A stretch of 64,000 nucleotides of DNA from Paracoccaceae bacterium (GCA_030148005.1 JASBUI010000019.1:124001-188000); one strand, 5' to 3'; positions 1 through 8,577 are shown, numbered from the stretch's first letter. The notes: generated by a model not told the origin, from the letters alone. Numbers and translations are program-made.

Positions 1-1488
1 CGCCTGACGCAGCCCGTAAAGCGTGATGAGGAAGGGCACGGCAAGATAGACAAAGGTCATGCCCGGCCCGGTTGTCGGCTTGATCAGCAAGGCATCTGCC
101 AGAAAGGCAAGAACGACGCCGCCCATACCGATGGCCAGTGGCCTGGGGTCGGCAAGGGGCGCAATACCGCGGGCCGTCGTGATGACCAGCGCGAAAAGCA
201 GGAACATTACCGCAACGCCGGTGCCGATCATCGGGGTTGCCGCGATCTTCTTGACAAGCGCATCGGCGCGCTCTTCGGGCGTCAGGGCATGGGACTGCTG
301 CGCGCCGCCGGCGGCGTCAATGGCCGCTTGCTGCGTGACGGCAAGGTCCCATTTGGCCTGACCATGAAGCTCGATCATAGAGGCTTTGCACTGCTCTGAC
401 ACATTGGTGCGCAGAACGGTGCTTTCGGTGGCATCCGAATAGCTGTCGATCGTGATGTCCTGGCTGCCGATGATGCCGATCTGGCCCGACATTATTACAG
501 CCGCGATCAGCGCTACAGGAACGCCAAGGAACCATGTCAGCGCATCGTTGCGCGAAATGGTCGAAACCGCATTTGGATCACCGATCACCGGCGGGGCTTT
601 GGACGGGTTGAAAAGGGCAAAGACGAAGGCGTAAAGCCCGTAAAGCACCGCCAAAAGGATACCGGGCAAAAGCGCGGCCTGAAAAAGCGTGCCGACAGAG
701 ACAACCGCCGCCTGCCCCAGATATGTAAGCGCATCGGAACAGCCCGCCGCCTGCGCGCGGGTTTCCTGCGCGGCCGAGTAAAGATCGCCTGCAAGCGTTC
801 CCAGAAGAACGATCACGATCGATGGCGGAATGATCTGGCCCAAGGTGCCAGAGGCCGCAATCACGCCCGTCGCCAGTTCCGGCGAATAGTTGTTGCGCAG
901 CATGGTCGGCAGGCTGAGAAGGCCCATCGTGACCACGGTCGCACCGACGATCCCGGTCGACGCGGCCAGAAAAGCGCCCACGATCACGACCGAAACGGCA
1001 AGACCGCCCGGAAGCGGGCCAAAGACGCGCGCCATCGTGGTCAAGAGGTCATTAGCGATCTTCGAACGCTCAAGCGTGATGCCCATCAGAACGAACATCA
1101 GAACGGCCAGCAGGGTTTCGATCGACTGGCCGGCCAGAACGCGTTCGTTCATCCGGTTGACGATAAAGCTTATGTTGCGGTCCAGCGCCCGCTCCCAGCC
1201 GCCGGTCAGCACATGTTCGGCTATGCGCGGCAGGTCGGGGTATCGGAACTTGGATATTTCAAGCTCGCTGACGCCCGAGGCGATCAGACTGTTATAGGCA
1301 TCACTGGATCGGTCGACCGCCTGATGGACCAAAAGCCCCGAGCTGTCGAGCGCCGCGATGATCCCGAATGAGATGATCGCCGAGCCGCCGATTGCGAAGG
1401 CCACCGGAAAGCCGGAAAGAATCCCCGCGAAGAGGCAGAGAAAGACGATGATCAGCCCTATCTCTACGCCATCAAGTCCAAACAGCAT
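1..1488 (-). CDS. TRAP transporter large permease (DctM family), C-terminus cut by window edge
   Basis: The reverse strand is open from ATG 1488 to base 1 with no stop, so 496 codons are visible and the end lies outside the window; the supplied ORF track omits it for that reason. The protein is strongly hydrophobic, starts with a membrane helix (MLFGLDGVEIGLIIVFLCLF) and contains the Gly/Pro-rich SGTLGQIIPPSI-type stretch typical of DctM, the ion-coupled transport subunit of TRAP systems. DctM proteins are usually about 430 residues. This one is already longer and carries a hydrophilic insert of about 80 residues (around codons 340-420) followed by more membrane helices, as in the extended permeases of the mannitol/chloroaromatic TRAP subgroup. 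It lies 13 bases downstream of the small permease in the same operon. The substrate cannot be read from this subunit. Confidence 0.88.
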   Translation of the reverse strand, partial: MLFGLDGVEIGLIIVFLCLFAGILSGFPVAFAIGGSAIISFGIIAALDSSGLLVHQAVDRSSDAYNSLIASGVSELEISKFRYPDLPRIAEHVLTGGWERALDRNISFIVNRMNERVLAGQSIETLLAVLMFVLMGITLERSKIANDLLTTMARVFGPLPGGLAVSVVIVGAFLAASTGIVGATVVTMGLLSLPTMLRNNYSPELATGVIAASGTLGQIIPPSIVIVLLGTLAGDLYSAAQETRAQAAGCSDALTYLGQAAVVSVGTLFQAALLPGILLAVLYGLYAFVFALFNPSKAPPVIGDPNAVSTISRNDALTWFLGVPVALIAAVIMSGQIGIIGSQDITIDSYSDATESTVLRTNVSEQCKASMIELHGQAKWDLAVTQQAAIDAAGGAQQSHALTPEERADALVKKIAATPMIGTGVAVMFLLFALVITTARGIAPLADPRPLAIGMGGVVLAFLADALLIKPTTGPGMTFVYLAVPFLITLYGLRQA

Positions 1489-1501
1489 TCACCCTGCCCC
1501 T

Positions 1502-2410
1502 TTAGTGTATGTTTGCCACAAGCTCGGCGTCTTCATCGCCAAGCGGGTCTTTGTCCAAGTATTTGCCTTCGCTCTCCGGCCCCTCTTTCAGCTCAAGATA
1601 CGAGCGGTAGAAAAAGGCAACGGCCTGCAGCATCACCATCACGGTGAAGGCCAGCAAAAGCACTTTGAACAGGAAGTACGCGTTAAATCCGTTGGGCGAA
1701 AAGCCGATCGTTTCGATGTTCCATCGCAGCGCGCGCGATTTGGCCAGAAGCCGTTCCAACGTGTCGGACGCCGAAGGCTTGGGCACGACAAGGTGGCGCC
1801 ACAGGAAAAACCATCCGTACATGTAAGTCAGCACCGCCGCAGGCAGCATCAGGATCAGCGATCCGACCATGTCGATGATCCGCTTGGTCCGGTAGGACAC
1901 GGCGGAATAGACAAGATCGACGCGGACATGCCCGCCTTGCACGAAGGTGTAGGTGGCACAAAGCGTTACCACCAATGCGTTGTAGAATTTCAGTTCCTCA
2001 GACCACCAGCTGACATCGAATGTCAGCGATGTGCCGACCCCGAAGGTCAGCGTGGCTTGGGTAAAGATGCGCTGGACAAAGACGATGATGATCTGTTGCA
2101 GCACCATCAAAAGCCCGGCCCATGCAAAAACGCGGCCGACGCCGTTGGCGAAACCTTCAAGGACCCGCACGCAGGCCCACATGAAGTTGTTCTTCCAAAA
2201 CCCGATGGCCGTGATGATCAGGAAGGCGGTAAAGGCGACAAAGAAAAGCTCTATCGAGGCACCGTAGTAGATGAACCTCATGATGGCTTGTTTGTCGGAC
2301 CAATCAAGCCACAGCGACGGGTTCAGAACCGCGTAGCCGAAATTGTAGAATGACAACCCGATATTGCTGATGATCCATTGAATGATGTCCAGCATCTGCT
2401 CCCCCGGCAT
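1502..2410 (-). CDS. TRAP transporter small permease (DctQ family)
   Basis: A 302-residue integral membrane protein, longer than the usual 160-200 residue DctQ. Hydrophobic segments fall near residues 10-30, 50-75, 95-118, 135-155, 175-200 and 235-258. The segment GGHVRVDLVYSAVSYRTKRI is the characteristic DctQ motif (HVRVDLhh), in the second half of the protein. The extended length fits the DctQ type that pairs with long DctM proteins and TakP-like binding proteins. The gene sits between the binding protein upstream and DctM downstream on the same strand. It would form the membrane complex with DctM and accept substrate from the periplasmic protein. Confidence 0.9.
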   Translation of the reverse strand: MPGEQMLDIIQWIISNIGLSFYNFGYAVLNPSLWLDWSDKQAIMRFIYYGASIELFFVAFTAFLIITAIGFWKNNFMWACVRVLEGFANGVGRVFAWAGLLMVLQQIIIVFVQRIFTQATLTFGVGTSLTFDVSWWSEELKFYNALVVTLCATYTFVQGGHVRVDLVYSAVSYRTKRIIDMVGSLILMLPAAVLTYMYGWFFLWRHLVVPKPSASDTLERLLAKSRALRWNIETIGFSPNGFNAYFLFKVLLLAFTVMVMLQAVAFFYRSYLELKEGPESEGKYLDKDPLGDEDAELVANIH

Positions 2411-2451
2411 CTTGGATTGCGACCGCTACTGACCTTTGAATGTCAGTTCGA

Positions 2452-2484
2452 ATTGGGCCCGCTTGCTTTGGCAAGGGGCCCAAT
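2452..2484 (-). promoter_or_regulatory. Intercistronic stem-loop between TRAP binding protein and permease genes
   Basis: A near-perfect hairpin lies in the 98-base gap between the binding-protein stop and the small-permease start. The outer arms ATTGGGCCC and GGGCCCAAT (9 bp) enclose a second stem CTTGC/GCAAG with loop TTTG, interrupted by one bulged base. No T-run follows on the reverse strand, so a simple terminator is unlikely. Such hairpins often protect the 3' end of the upstream binding-protein message or cause partial read-through, giving more binding protein than permease. The role is inferred; the structure is visible. Confidence 0.6.
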
Positions 2485-2508
2485 CCGGTGTCAGTTCACG
2501 AAGCGGGC

Positions 2509-3591
2509 TTAGCCCAGAACGCGGTCACGCTGCTTGCGGTACACGCCTTCGGACTTTGTCAGCCAGTTGGACGATGCTTTCATCGAATCCTGAACACTTA
2601 CAAAGACTTCCTTGAACAGGTCGTCGCCCATGAACTCGTCATAGACTTTCTTGCTGGCGTCGCCGAAGGCATCCCAGACGCTGTCAGGGAATTCCAGAAC
2701 CTTCACACCACCGGCCTGCAGACGCTGAAGCGCGGCACCGTTGTTATTCAGGAACTGAGCAAGGTTCCACTGGTGACATTCAGCGGCAGCGATCTCGATG
2801 ACCTTTTGGTGGGCAGGCGAGAGGCTTTCAAAGACGTCACGGTTGGTTGCAAGGCTAAGACCTGCGCCCGGCTCGTGGAAACCAGCGGTGTAGTAGAACT
2901 TGGTGATTTCCTGGAAACCGGCCTTTTCGTCGGCCCAGGGACCAATCCACTCGGTTCCGTCAAGCGCACCCGAGGCAAGCGCCTGATACACTTCGGCGCC
3001 GGGAAGGTTCTGGACGCTGGCGCCCATGAAGCCAAGGGCTTTGCCGCCAAGACCGGGCATACGGAACTTAAGACCGTTAAAGTCGCCGGGACCTGTGATT
3101 TCCTTGCGGAACCAGCCACCTGCCTGCGCACCGGTGTTACCGGCCAGGAAGGATTTCAGGCCAAAGATCTGGCCCAGCTGGTCATGCATGGCATGGCCGT
3201 CACCCTGATAGTACCAGTTCACCAGTTCCTGTGCGGTCATGCCGAACGGAATTGCGGTGAAGAAGGCATAAGCGGGGTGCTGGCTTACGAAGTAGTAGTC
3301 AGCGGCGTGGTACATGTCGGCCTGGCCGGATGTAACAGCGTCGAAAACTTCAAAAGCGCCAACCAGTTCGCCGGCGGCCTTGATGTCCACGGTCAACTGA
3401 CCGTCTGTCATTGCGTTGATGCTGTCGGCACTGCGCTGAGCAGCGTCGAAAACGCCCGCAAGGCCGCGGCCCCACGACGTGACCATGGTCAGTGTCCGTT
3501 TGCCCTGGGCATAGGCAGGCGCGGCAAGCGTCGAAGCTGCAGCGGCCGAACCACCAAGTGCTGAAGTCTTCAGAAAAGAACGACGATCCAT
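2509..3591 (-). CDS. TRAP transporter substrate-binding protein, TakP-like
   Basis: A 360-residue periplasmic binding protein. The ORF track starts 22 codons early; ATG 3591 is preferred because GGGAGGA sits just upstream and the protein then begins MDRRSFLKTSALGG, a twin-arginine signal ending near APAYAQ. The mature part has the DctP fold features, with a central substrate-arginine region (WFRKEITGPGDFNGLKFRMP) and DGTEWIGPWADEKAGF, which matches the TakP/lactate-binding subgroup that binds 2-oxo acids or lactate, often with a metal ion. It is first in the operon with DctQ and DctM and divergent from a two-component system that probably controls it. A small 2-oxo or hydroxy acid substrate is inferred, not proven. 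Confidence 0.88.
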   Translation of the reverse strand: MDRRSFLKTSALGGSAAAASTLAAPAYAQGKRTLTMVTSWGRGLAGVFDAAQRSADSINAMTDGQLTVDIKAAGELVGAFEVFDAVTSGQADMYHAADYYFVSQHPAYAFFTAIPFGMTAQELVNWYYQGDGHAMHDQLGQIFGLKSFLAGNTGAQAGGWFRKEITGPGDFNGLKFRMPGLGGKALGFMGASVQNLPGAEVYQALASGALDGTEWIGPWADEKAGFQEITKFYYTAGFHEPGAGLSLATNRDVFESLSPAHQKVIEIAAAECHQWNLAQFLNNNGAALQRLQAGGVKVLEFPDSVWDAFGDASKKVYDEFMGDDLFKEVFVSVQDSMKASSNWLTKSEGVYRKQRDRVLG

Positions 3592-3758
3592 ATAGATATC
3601 CTCCCATAGAAACTGCCCGCGCGGTGCGCAGGCGGATCGTTTCAAGTGGTGCGACACTAGCGATGAAGAGAAATTGGTAAATACCCACTCTTACGCACTT
3701 ATACCGTCCAACTGCCCCAAAGGTCGAAAAAAATGGCCTTGGGCGCCTTCAAACACCA

Positions 3759-5258
3759 ATGTTTGACCTCGGCCCGGCAAATCCGCATCTTGGCGAGAGG
3801 TCACGAAATGCACGGATCGAATCATCGCTGCTGAAGTTTCTTAAAACAACGGGCCTGCGTCTGCGGCTTAACTATGGTCAAAAGATCTTTCTTCTGGCCA
3901 CGATACCGCTTGTCGTCGCGGCAGCGGCCATTGCCGTTCTGGTCACCTACCAGTCGCGCCAATTGGCAGAGCGGGAGATTGCCGCGCTTGAGGCACAGCT
4001 GATCGCCGCCAAACGCGAGGAGATGAAGAACTATATCTCACTGGCGCGCACTGCTTTCGTGAACATCTATGGCCGTGCCGGCCCGGATGACGAGGCGGCC
4101 AAACTGGCTGTCACGCAAATTCTTGCCGCGATGATCTATGGGCAGGACGGGTATTTCTTCGTCTTTGACTATGAGGGCAACAACCTTGTGTCCCCTCGCC
4201 TGACCTATTTGATCGACAAGAACTGGCGCGGGCTTGAAGACCGCAATGGCACGCCGATCACCGATGAGCTTATCAAACTGGCCCGCAAGGGGGGCGGCTA
4301 TCACAGCTTTGATTGGATCAAGCCATCGACCGGAGAGACCGCGCGCATGATCGCCTATGTCGCGGGATTGCAGGACTGGAAGTGGGCGATCGGGACGGGC
4401 ATTTTCATCGATGACGTGCTGGACAAGGTCGCGGCCGCGCGCGCGGGCACGCAAGCGCGCATCCGCACGACATTCATCTGGATCGGTTTGATCACGCTTT
4501 CGGCCCTTCTGACCGTCTTTCTGACCGGGCTCTTGATCACGATCCGCGAAAGGCGCCTTGCGGATGCCAAGTTGAAAGAGCTGACGCAGCGGATTTTTGA
4601 CACGCAGGAAGAGGAACGCGGCCGCGTGGCGCGCGAGCTTCACGATAGTATCAGCCAGATACTTGTCGGTGCACGCTATGCGCTGGAACTGGCGCGGCGG
4701 CATCTTAACGTGGGCGATGATCGCGGGCCGGGAAGCCTGAACAAGGGGATCGATGGCCTCTCTGGCGCGATCCAAGAGGTTCGCCGCATCAGCCGCGATC
4801 TGCGCCCCGGAGTTCTTGATGATCTTGGCCTTGGCCCTGCGCTGAAATCCCTGACCGAAGAATTTTCCGCGCGCACAGGCATTGAAACCGAGTTCGAGAC
4901 CGTGGTTTTCAGTAACCGGCTGGACAAAGACTCCAAGATTGCGCTTTACCGCATTGCCCAAGAGGCCCTGACAAATATCGAGCGCCACTCTGGCGCCAGC
5001 CGGGTCTCATTGAAACTGGGCGGCCACAAAAGCGGTGCGACAATGCGTATCCAGGACAATGGGCGCGGGATGGAGAACAAACCGTCAAGATCGGCAGGCC
5101 AGCCCGGCATCGGTCTGAGGAACATGCAAGAGCGTATGGAACAACTGGATGGAACTTTGCGGATCCTGTCGTCGCGCTCTGGCACCGTGATCGAGGCGCA
5201 GGTGCCGCTGACACACCTGTTGCCGCCCGAAAGCAAGAAGAAGAAGGCAAGCGCATGA
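3759..5258 (+). CDS. Cache-domain sensor histidine kinase (HisKA_3 / NarX-DegS type)
   Basis: A 499-residue membrane kinase. A first transmembrane helix at about 43-65 and a second at about 237-262 enclose an extracytoplasmic single-Cache domain containing GYFFVFDYEGNNLVSP and the closing WAIGTGIFIDDV. After the second helix comes a HisKA_3 dimerisation helix with phosphoacceptor His295 (EEERGRVARELHDSISQ), then a HATPase_c domain with the N-box (AQEALTNIERHS) and G-boxes (DNGRGM, GIGLRNM). The gene overlaps its response regulator by ATGA and is divergent from the TRAP transporter operon, so organic acid sensing and control of that transporter is a reasonable guess. The start at ATG 3759 has no strong ribosome site; a start within the next 40 codons is possible. 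Confidence 0.9.
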   Translation: MFDLGPANPHLGERSRNARIESSLLKFLKTTGLRLRLNYGQKIFLLATIPLVVAAAAIAVLVTYQSRQLAEREIAALEAQLIAAKREEMKNYISLARTAFVNIYGRAGPDDEAAKLAVTQILAAMIYGQDGYFFVFDYEGNNLVSPRLTYLIDKNWRGLEDRNGTPITDELIKLARKGGGYHSFDWIKPSTGETARMIAYVAGLQDWKWAIGTGIFIDDVLDKVAAARAGTQARIRTTFIWIGLITLSALLTVFLTGLLITIRERRLADAKLKELTQRIFDTQEEERGRVARELHDSISQILVGARYALELARRHLNVGDDRGPGSLNKGIDGLSGAIQEVRRISRDLRPGVLDDLGLGPALKSLTEEFSARTGIETEFETVVFSNRLDKDSKIALYRIAQEALTNIERHSGASRVSLKLGGHKSGATMRIQDNGRGMENKPSRSAGQPGIGLRNMQERMEQLDGTLRILSSRSGTVIEAQVPLTHLLPPESKKKKASA

Positions 5259-5899
5259 GTGCAGAAATTCGCGTCCTGATCGTCGATGACCACCCGATGG
5301 TCGCCGAGGGCATCCAGTCGATTTTGGAAACCTATGACGACATCAACGTTGTCGGCACGCTGTCCAACGGGCGCGAGGCGATCGAGCAGGTTGAAAAGAT
5401 GGCACCCGATGTCGTGCTGCTTGACCTCAACATGCCCGAGGTCGGCGGTCTTTCGGCCACCGAGATCATCCTAGAGCGGCGCCCCGGAACCCGCATCCTG
5501 ATCCTGTCAATGCATGACAGCGCCGAGTATATCTCTTCTGCCCTGTCGCATGGCGCGGTGGGCTACATCCTGAAAGACGTGCCTACCGAAGAGATCCGCA
5601 CCGCGATCGATACCGTCATGCACGGCCAGCGCTATCTTTGCACTGGCGCGACCGCTTCTCTGAAACCCAAAACTTCGGACGGGCGAGAGCCGCTGACATC
5701 GCGCGAACAGACGATCCTTCTGGAACTGGCCCAAGGCAAGTCGAACAAAGAGGTCGCGGCAGAGCTGGATATTTCGGTTCGCACGGTCGAAACCCACCGC
5801 AAGAACCTTAAGCGCAAGCTGGGCATCAGTTCGACCGCTGGACTGACCCGCTATGCGATGGAACATGGTGTTTTGCAGGGCACCGGCGTCGGACTTTGA
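5255..5899 (+). CDS. NarL/FixJ (LuxR-type) response regulator
   Basis: A 214-residue regulator. The receiver domain shows the acidic pair D11-D12, phosphoacceptor Asp57 (DVVLLDLNMPEVGG) and conserved Lys107 (YILKDVP). The C-terminal GerE/LuxR helix-turn-helix spans about 145-205 (PLTSREQTILLELAQGKSNK, then VRTVETHRKNLKRKLGI). Its start overlaps the kinase stop by four bases, so the two proteins are translationally coupled and form a cognate pair. The likely target is the adjacent divergent TRAP operon, possibly also genes elsewhere. The 167-base gap between the TRAP binding protein and the kinase is where an operator would be expected, but I see no clear palindrome there. Confidence 0.94.
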   Translation: MSAEIRVLIVDDHPMVAEGIQSILETYDDINVVGTLSNGREAIEQVEKMAPDVVLLDLNMPEVGGLSATEIILERRPGTRILILSMHDSAEYISSALSHGAVGYILKDVPTEEIRTAIDTVMHGQRYLCTGATASLKPKTSDGREPLTSREQTILLELAQGKSNKEVAAELDISVRTVETHRKNLKRKLGISSTAGLTRYAMEHGVLQGTGVGL

Positions 5900-6062
5900 T
5901 GCCCGCCCCGGGCAAGGGGCCCGAAAATTACCCAAAACACCCGCAGGCGCGCAACAAAAGCAAAGAATTCTGCGCAATAGGACAATCTTTTCTCACCCTT
6001 GCAGGTTGACGCCCCCAGATACCCGCCATAATGTCTCGCCCACGAAACAAGGAGTATCCCGA

Positions 6063-6110
6063 ATGCACAGCATTCTAGTCGTGGTGGGAAAATGGCGCAT
6101 GGGCCGGTAA
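6063..6110 (+). CDS. ilvBN leader peptide (attenuation sensor)
   Basis: A 15-codon open frame, MHSILVVVGKWRMGR, starting 8 bases after a good ribosome site (AAGGAG at about 6049-6054). Five consecutive codons for Ile, Leu, Val, Val, Val are exactly the end products of the pathway encoded downstream. The stop is followed by a GC-rich hairpin with six Ts and then, 35 bases later, by ilvB. This is the classical design of a branched-chain amino acid attenuator leader: ribosomes stalling on the ILVVV codons favour an antiterminator. In the ORF track it appears only as the tail of a longer spurious frame. Confidence 0.85.
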   Translation: MHSILVVVGKWRMGR

Positions 6111-6137
6111 CGGAAACCCTAAGGGAACCCCATGCGC
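6095..6137 (+). promoter_or_regulatory. Candidate antiterminator / early hairpin of ilv attenuator
   Basis: GCGCATGGG at 6095-6103, inside the last leader codons, is perfectly complementary to CCCATGCGC at 6129-6137 (9 bp). The 3' arm overlaps the first two bases of the terminator's 5' arm (6136-6142), so the two structures compete. Pairing would be possible when a ribosome is held at the upstream ILVVV codons and blocked when it translates to the leader stop. The base pairing is visible; the switching mechanism is inferred by analogy with enterobacterial ilv and rhizobial leader attenuators. Confidence 0.6.
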
Positions 6138-6161
6138 CCCCGCCCGGACGGGGGCTTTTTT
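6136..6161 (+). terminator. Attenuator terminator upstream of ilvB
   Basis: A 7-bp GC stem GCCCCCG/CGGGGGC with loop CCCGGA is followed at once by TTTTTT, 26 bases after the leader-peptide stop. It lies before ilvB on the same strand with no complete gene between, so it can only serve to attenuate the ilv transcript. Confidence 0.85.
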
Positions 6162-6195
6162 ATGCGCAATCGATGCGGAAGTTGGAGAGAGAAAG

Positions 6196-7950
6196 ATGAC
6201 ACGTCAAATGACCGGCGCGAAAATGGTGATCCAGGCTCTGAAAGATCAGGGTGTGGATGTCGTATTCGGATATCCCGGTGGCGCCGTCCTACCGATCTAT
6301 GACGAGATCTTTCAGCAAAACGACATTCGCCACGTGCTTGTGCGCCACGAACAGGGCGCGGTTCACGCCGCCGAAGGCTATGCGCGTTCGACGGGCAAGC
6401 CGGGCGTCTGCCTTGTAACTTCGGGCCCTGGGGCAACCAACGCCGTTACCGGCCTGACCGATGCGTTGATGGACAGCATTCCGATCATCGTTCTGACCGG
6501 TCAGGTTCCGACCTTCATGATCGGCAATGACGCCTTTCAGGAAGCCGACACCGTTGGCATCACCCGCCCCTGCACAAAGCATAACTGGCTGGTGCGCGAG
6601 ACCTCGAAACTGTCCGAAACGATCCATCAGGCGTTCCACGTGGCCACCCAAGGCCGCCCCGGCCCGGTTCTGGTCGACATCCCCAAGGACGTTCAGTTTG
6701 CCAGCGCCTCTTATACCCCGCCGGGCAAGTCGCGCACTTCGCACTATGCGCCCCGCATGAAGGGTGACATCGACGCGATCACCAAGCTGGTCGAGATGAT
6801 GGAAAAGGCCGAGCGTCCGGTTTTCTACACCGGCGGCGGCGTGATCAACTCTGGCCCCGCAGCAAGTCAGCTTTTGCGCGAACTGGTGGGGGCGACGGGC
6901 TTTCCGATCACCTCTACCCTGATGGGTCTTGGCGCCTATCCCGCCTCGGGCGAGCAATGGCTGGGTATGCTGGGCATGCACGGGCTTTATGAGGCGAACC
7001 TTGCGATGCATGGCTGCGATCTGATGATCAACATCGGTGCGCGCTTTGACGACCGGATCACCGGGCGGCTGGACAGTTTCAGCCCCGGCTCCAAAAAGGT
7101 GCATATCGACATCGACCCGTCATCGATCAACAAGGTGATCCATGTCGACGTGCCGATCATCGGCGATGTCGGCCATGTGCTTGAAGATATCCTGAAGGTC
7201 TGGAAATCGCGGGGCCGCAAAACCAATTCCGCCGCTGTTGGCAAATGGTGGTCGAAGATCGAAGAGTGGAAGAAGGTCAACTGCCTTGCCTTTGAGCAAA
7301 AGGGCAAGACCATCCTGCCTCAGTACGCGCTTAGCCGGCTGGAAGAGCTGACCAAGAAACATGACCGCTACATCTGTACCGAGGTCGGCCAGCACCAGAT
7401 GTGGGCCGCGCAATACCTTGGGTTTGAAGACCCCAACCGCTGGATGACTTCGGGCGGCCTGGGCACGATGGGCTATGGATTTCCGGCCTCTGTTGGCGTT
7501 CAGATGGCGCACCCGGACGCTTTGGTCATCAATGTCGCGGGCGAGGCAAGCTGGCTGATGAACATGCAAGAGATGGGAACAGCGGTGCAGTACCGCCTGC
7601 CCGTCAAACAGTTCATTTTGAACAACGAACGACTTGGCATGGTGCGCCAGTGGCAGGAATTGCTGCACGGCGAGCGCTATTCGCAAAGCTGGTCTGAAGC
7701 CCTGCCCGATTTCGTGAAACTGGCAGAGGCCTTTGGCGCCAAGGGCATCCTGTGCAAGGACCCGGCCGATCTGGATGATGCCATCATGGAGATGATCAAC
7801 CACGACGGGCCGGTCATATTCGACTGCCTTGTCGAAAAGCACGAGAACTGCTTTCCGATGATCCCGTCGGGCGAGCCGCACAACAAGATGCTGCTTGGAT
7901 CAGCCTCCACCAAGGACGCAATTGGCGCCTCGGGCGCGGTGATGGTCTAA
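6196..7950 (+). CDS. ilvB: Acetolactate synthase large (catalytic) subunit
   Basis: A 584-residue ThDP enzyme making acetolactate or acetohydroxybutyrate, the first common step of valine, leucine and isoleucine synthesis. The N-terminal domain has GYPGGAVLPIYDE and the cofactor-activating Glu in RHEQGAVHAAEG; the middle domain has NIGARFDDRITGRL for FAD binding; the C-terminal ThDP domain has ILNNERLGMVRQWQ. The ThDP/Mg motif normally written GDGSF is here AGEASWLMNMQEM, so the usual metal-binding Asp is Glu. I recall the same variant in related Rhodobacterales enzymes, so it is probably functional. A ribosome site (GGAGAGAG) precedes ATG 6196. The regulatory subunit follows 42 bases downstream and the attenuator lies immediately upstream. 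Confidence 0.97.
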   Translation: MTRQMTGAKMVIQALKDQGVDVVFGYPGGAVLPIYDEIFQQNDIRHVLVRHEQGAVHAAEGYARSTGKPGVCLVTSGPGATNAVTGLTDALMDSIPIIVLTGQVPTFMIGNDAFQEADTVGITRPCTKHNWLVRETSKLSETIHQAFHVATQGRPGPVLVDIPKDVQFASASYTPPGKSRTSHYAPRMKGDIDAITKLVEMMEKAERPVFYTGGGVINSGPAASQLLRELVGATGFPITSTLMGLGAYPASGEQWLGMLGMHGLYEANLAMHGCDLMINIGARFDDRITGRLDSFSPGSKKVHIDIDPSSINKVIHVDVPIIGDVGHVLEDILKVWKSRGRKTNSAAVGKWWSKIEEWKKVNCLAFEQKGKTILPQYALSRLEELTKKHDRYICTEVGQHQMWAAQYLGFEDPNRWMTSGGLGTMGYGFPASVGVQMAHPDALVINVAGEASWLMNMQEMGTAVQYRLPVKQFILNNERLGMVRQWQELLHGERYSQSWSEALPDFVKLAEAFGAKGILCKDPADLDDAIMEMINHDGPVIFDCLVEKHENCFPMIPSGEPHNKMLLGSASTKDAIGASGAVMV

Positions 7951-8013
7951 GCGGCCACGGATCGCTCCCCTTGTCGGGGCACGGAATGCAAAGTGCTAAG
8001 TAAGGAAAAGATG

Positions 8014-8577
8014 ATGTCGGCACTCAAGATCAAGAAAGGGTCCTCAAGGCATTCGGCCTATGACCTTCGCGACCCTAATGGCGAACTCATAGAACGGCAT
8101 ACACTAGCCGTTCTGGTAGAGAATGAGCCTGGCGTTCTGGCCCGGGTGATCGGCCTCTTTTCGGGGCGCGGATACAACATTGAAAGCCTGACGGTGGCCG
8201 AAGTTGATCACAGCGGGCACCTTAGCCGCATCACCATTGTCACGACAGGAACACCGGCCGTCATCGAACAGATCAAGGCGCAGCTTGGGCGCATTGTGCC
8301 TGTTCACGACGTGCACGACCTGACGGTCGAAGGGCGCCCGGTTGAGCGTGAACTGGCGCTTCTGAAAGTGTCGGGCACGGGCGAGAAGCGGGTTGAGGCG
8401 CTGCGCCTTGCGGACATTTTCCGCGCCAATGTCGTGGATTCGACCCTTGGTTCCTTTGTGTTCGAAATCACCGGCACCTCGGAAAAGATCGATGCCTTTG
8501 CCGATCTGATGCGGCCCCTTGGGCTGGAAGAAACGGCGCGTACTGGCGTTGCGGCCCTGTCGCGCGGAGCCGACTGA
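8014..8577 (+). CDS. ilvN: Acetolactate synthase small (regulatory) subunit
   Basis: A 187-residue regulatory subunit with an N-terminal ACT domain (HTLAVLVENEPGVLARVIGL, then GRGYNIESLTV), which mediates feedback inhibition by valine, and a C-terminal ALS_ss domain (DIFRANVVDSTLGSFVFEITG). The ORF track opens at a GTG at 7993; ATG 8014, giving MSALKIKKGS, is chosen because AAGGAAA lies just upstream and the family starts this way. It forms the holoenzyme with IlvB and shares its transcript and attenuator. Confidence 0.95.
   Translation: MSALKIKKGSSRHSAYDLRDPNGELIERHTLAVLVENEPGVLARVIGLFSGRGYNIESLTVAEVDHSGHLSRITIVTTGTPAVIEQIKAQLGRIVPVHDVHDLTVEGRPVERELALLKVSGTGEKRVEALRLADIFRANVVDSTLGSFVFEITGTSEKIDAFADLMRPLGLEETARTGVAALSRGAD

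Noticed and set aside
1358-2353. 331-residue forward ORF, the longest shadow opposite the TRAP small permease
   Set aside because: Its translation is His/Gln/Asp-rich without domain features and is antisense to a clear membrane protein gene. GC-rich DNA produces such frames.
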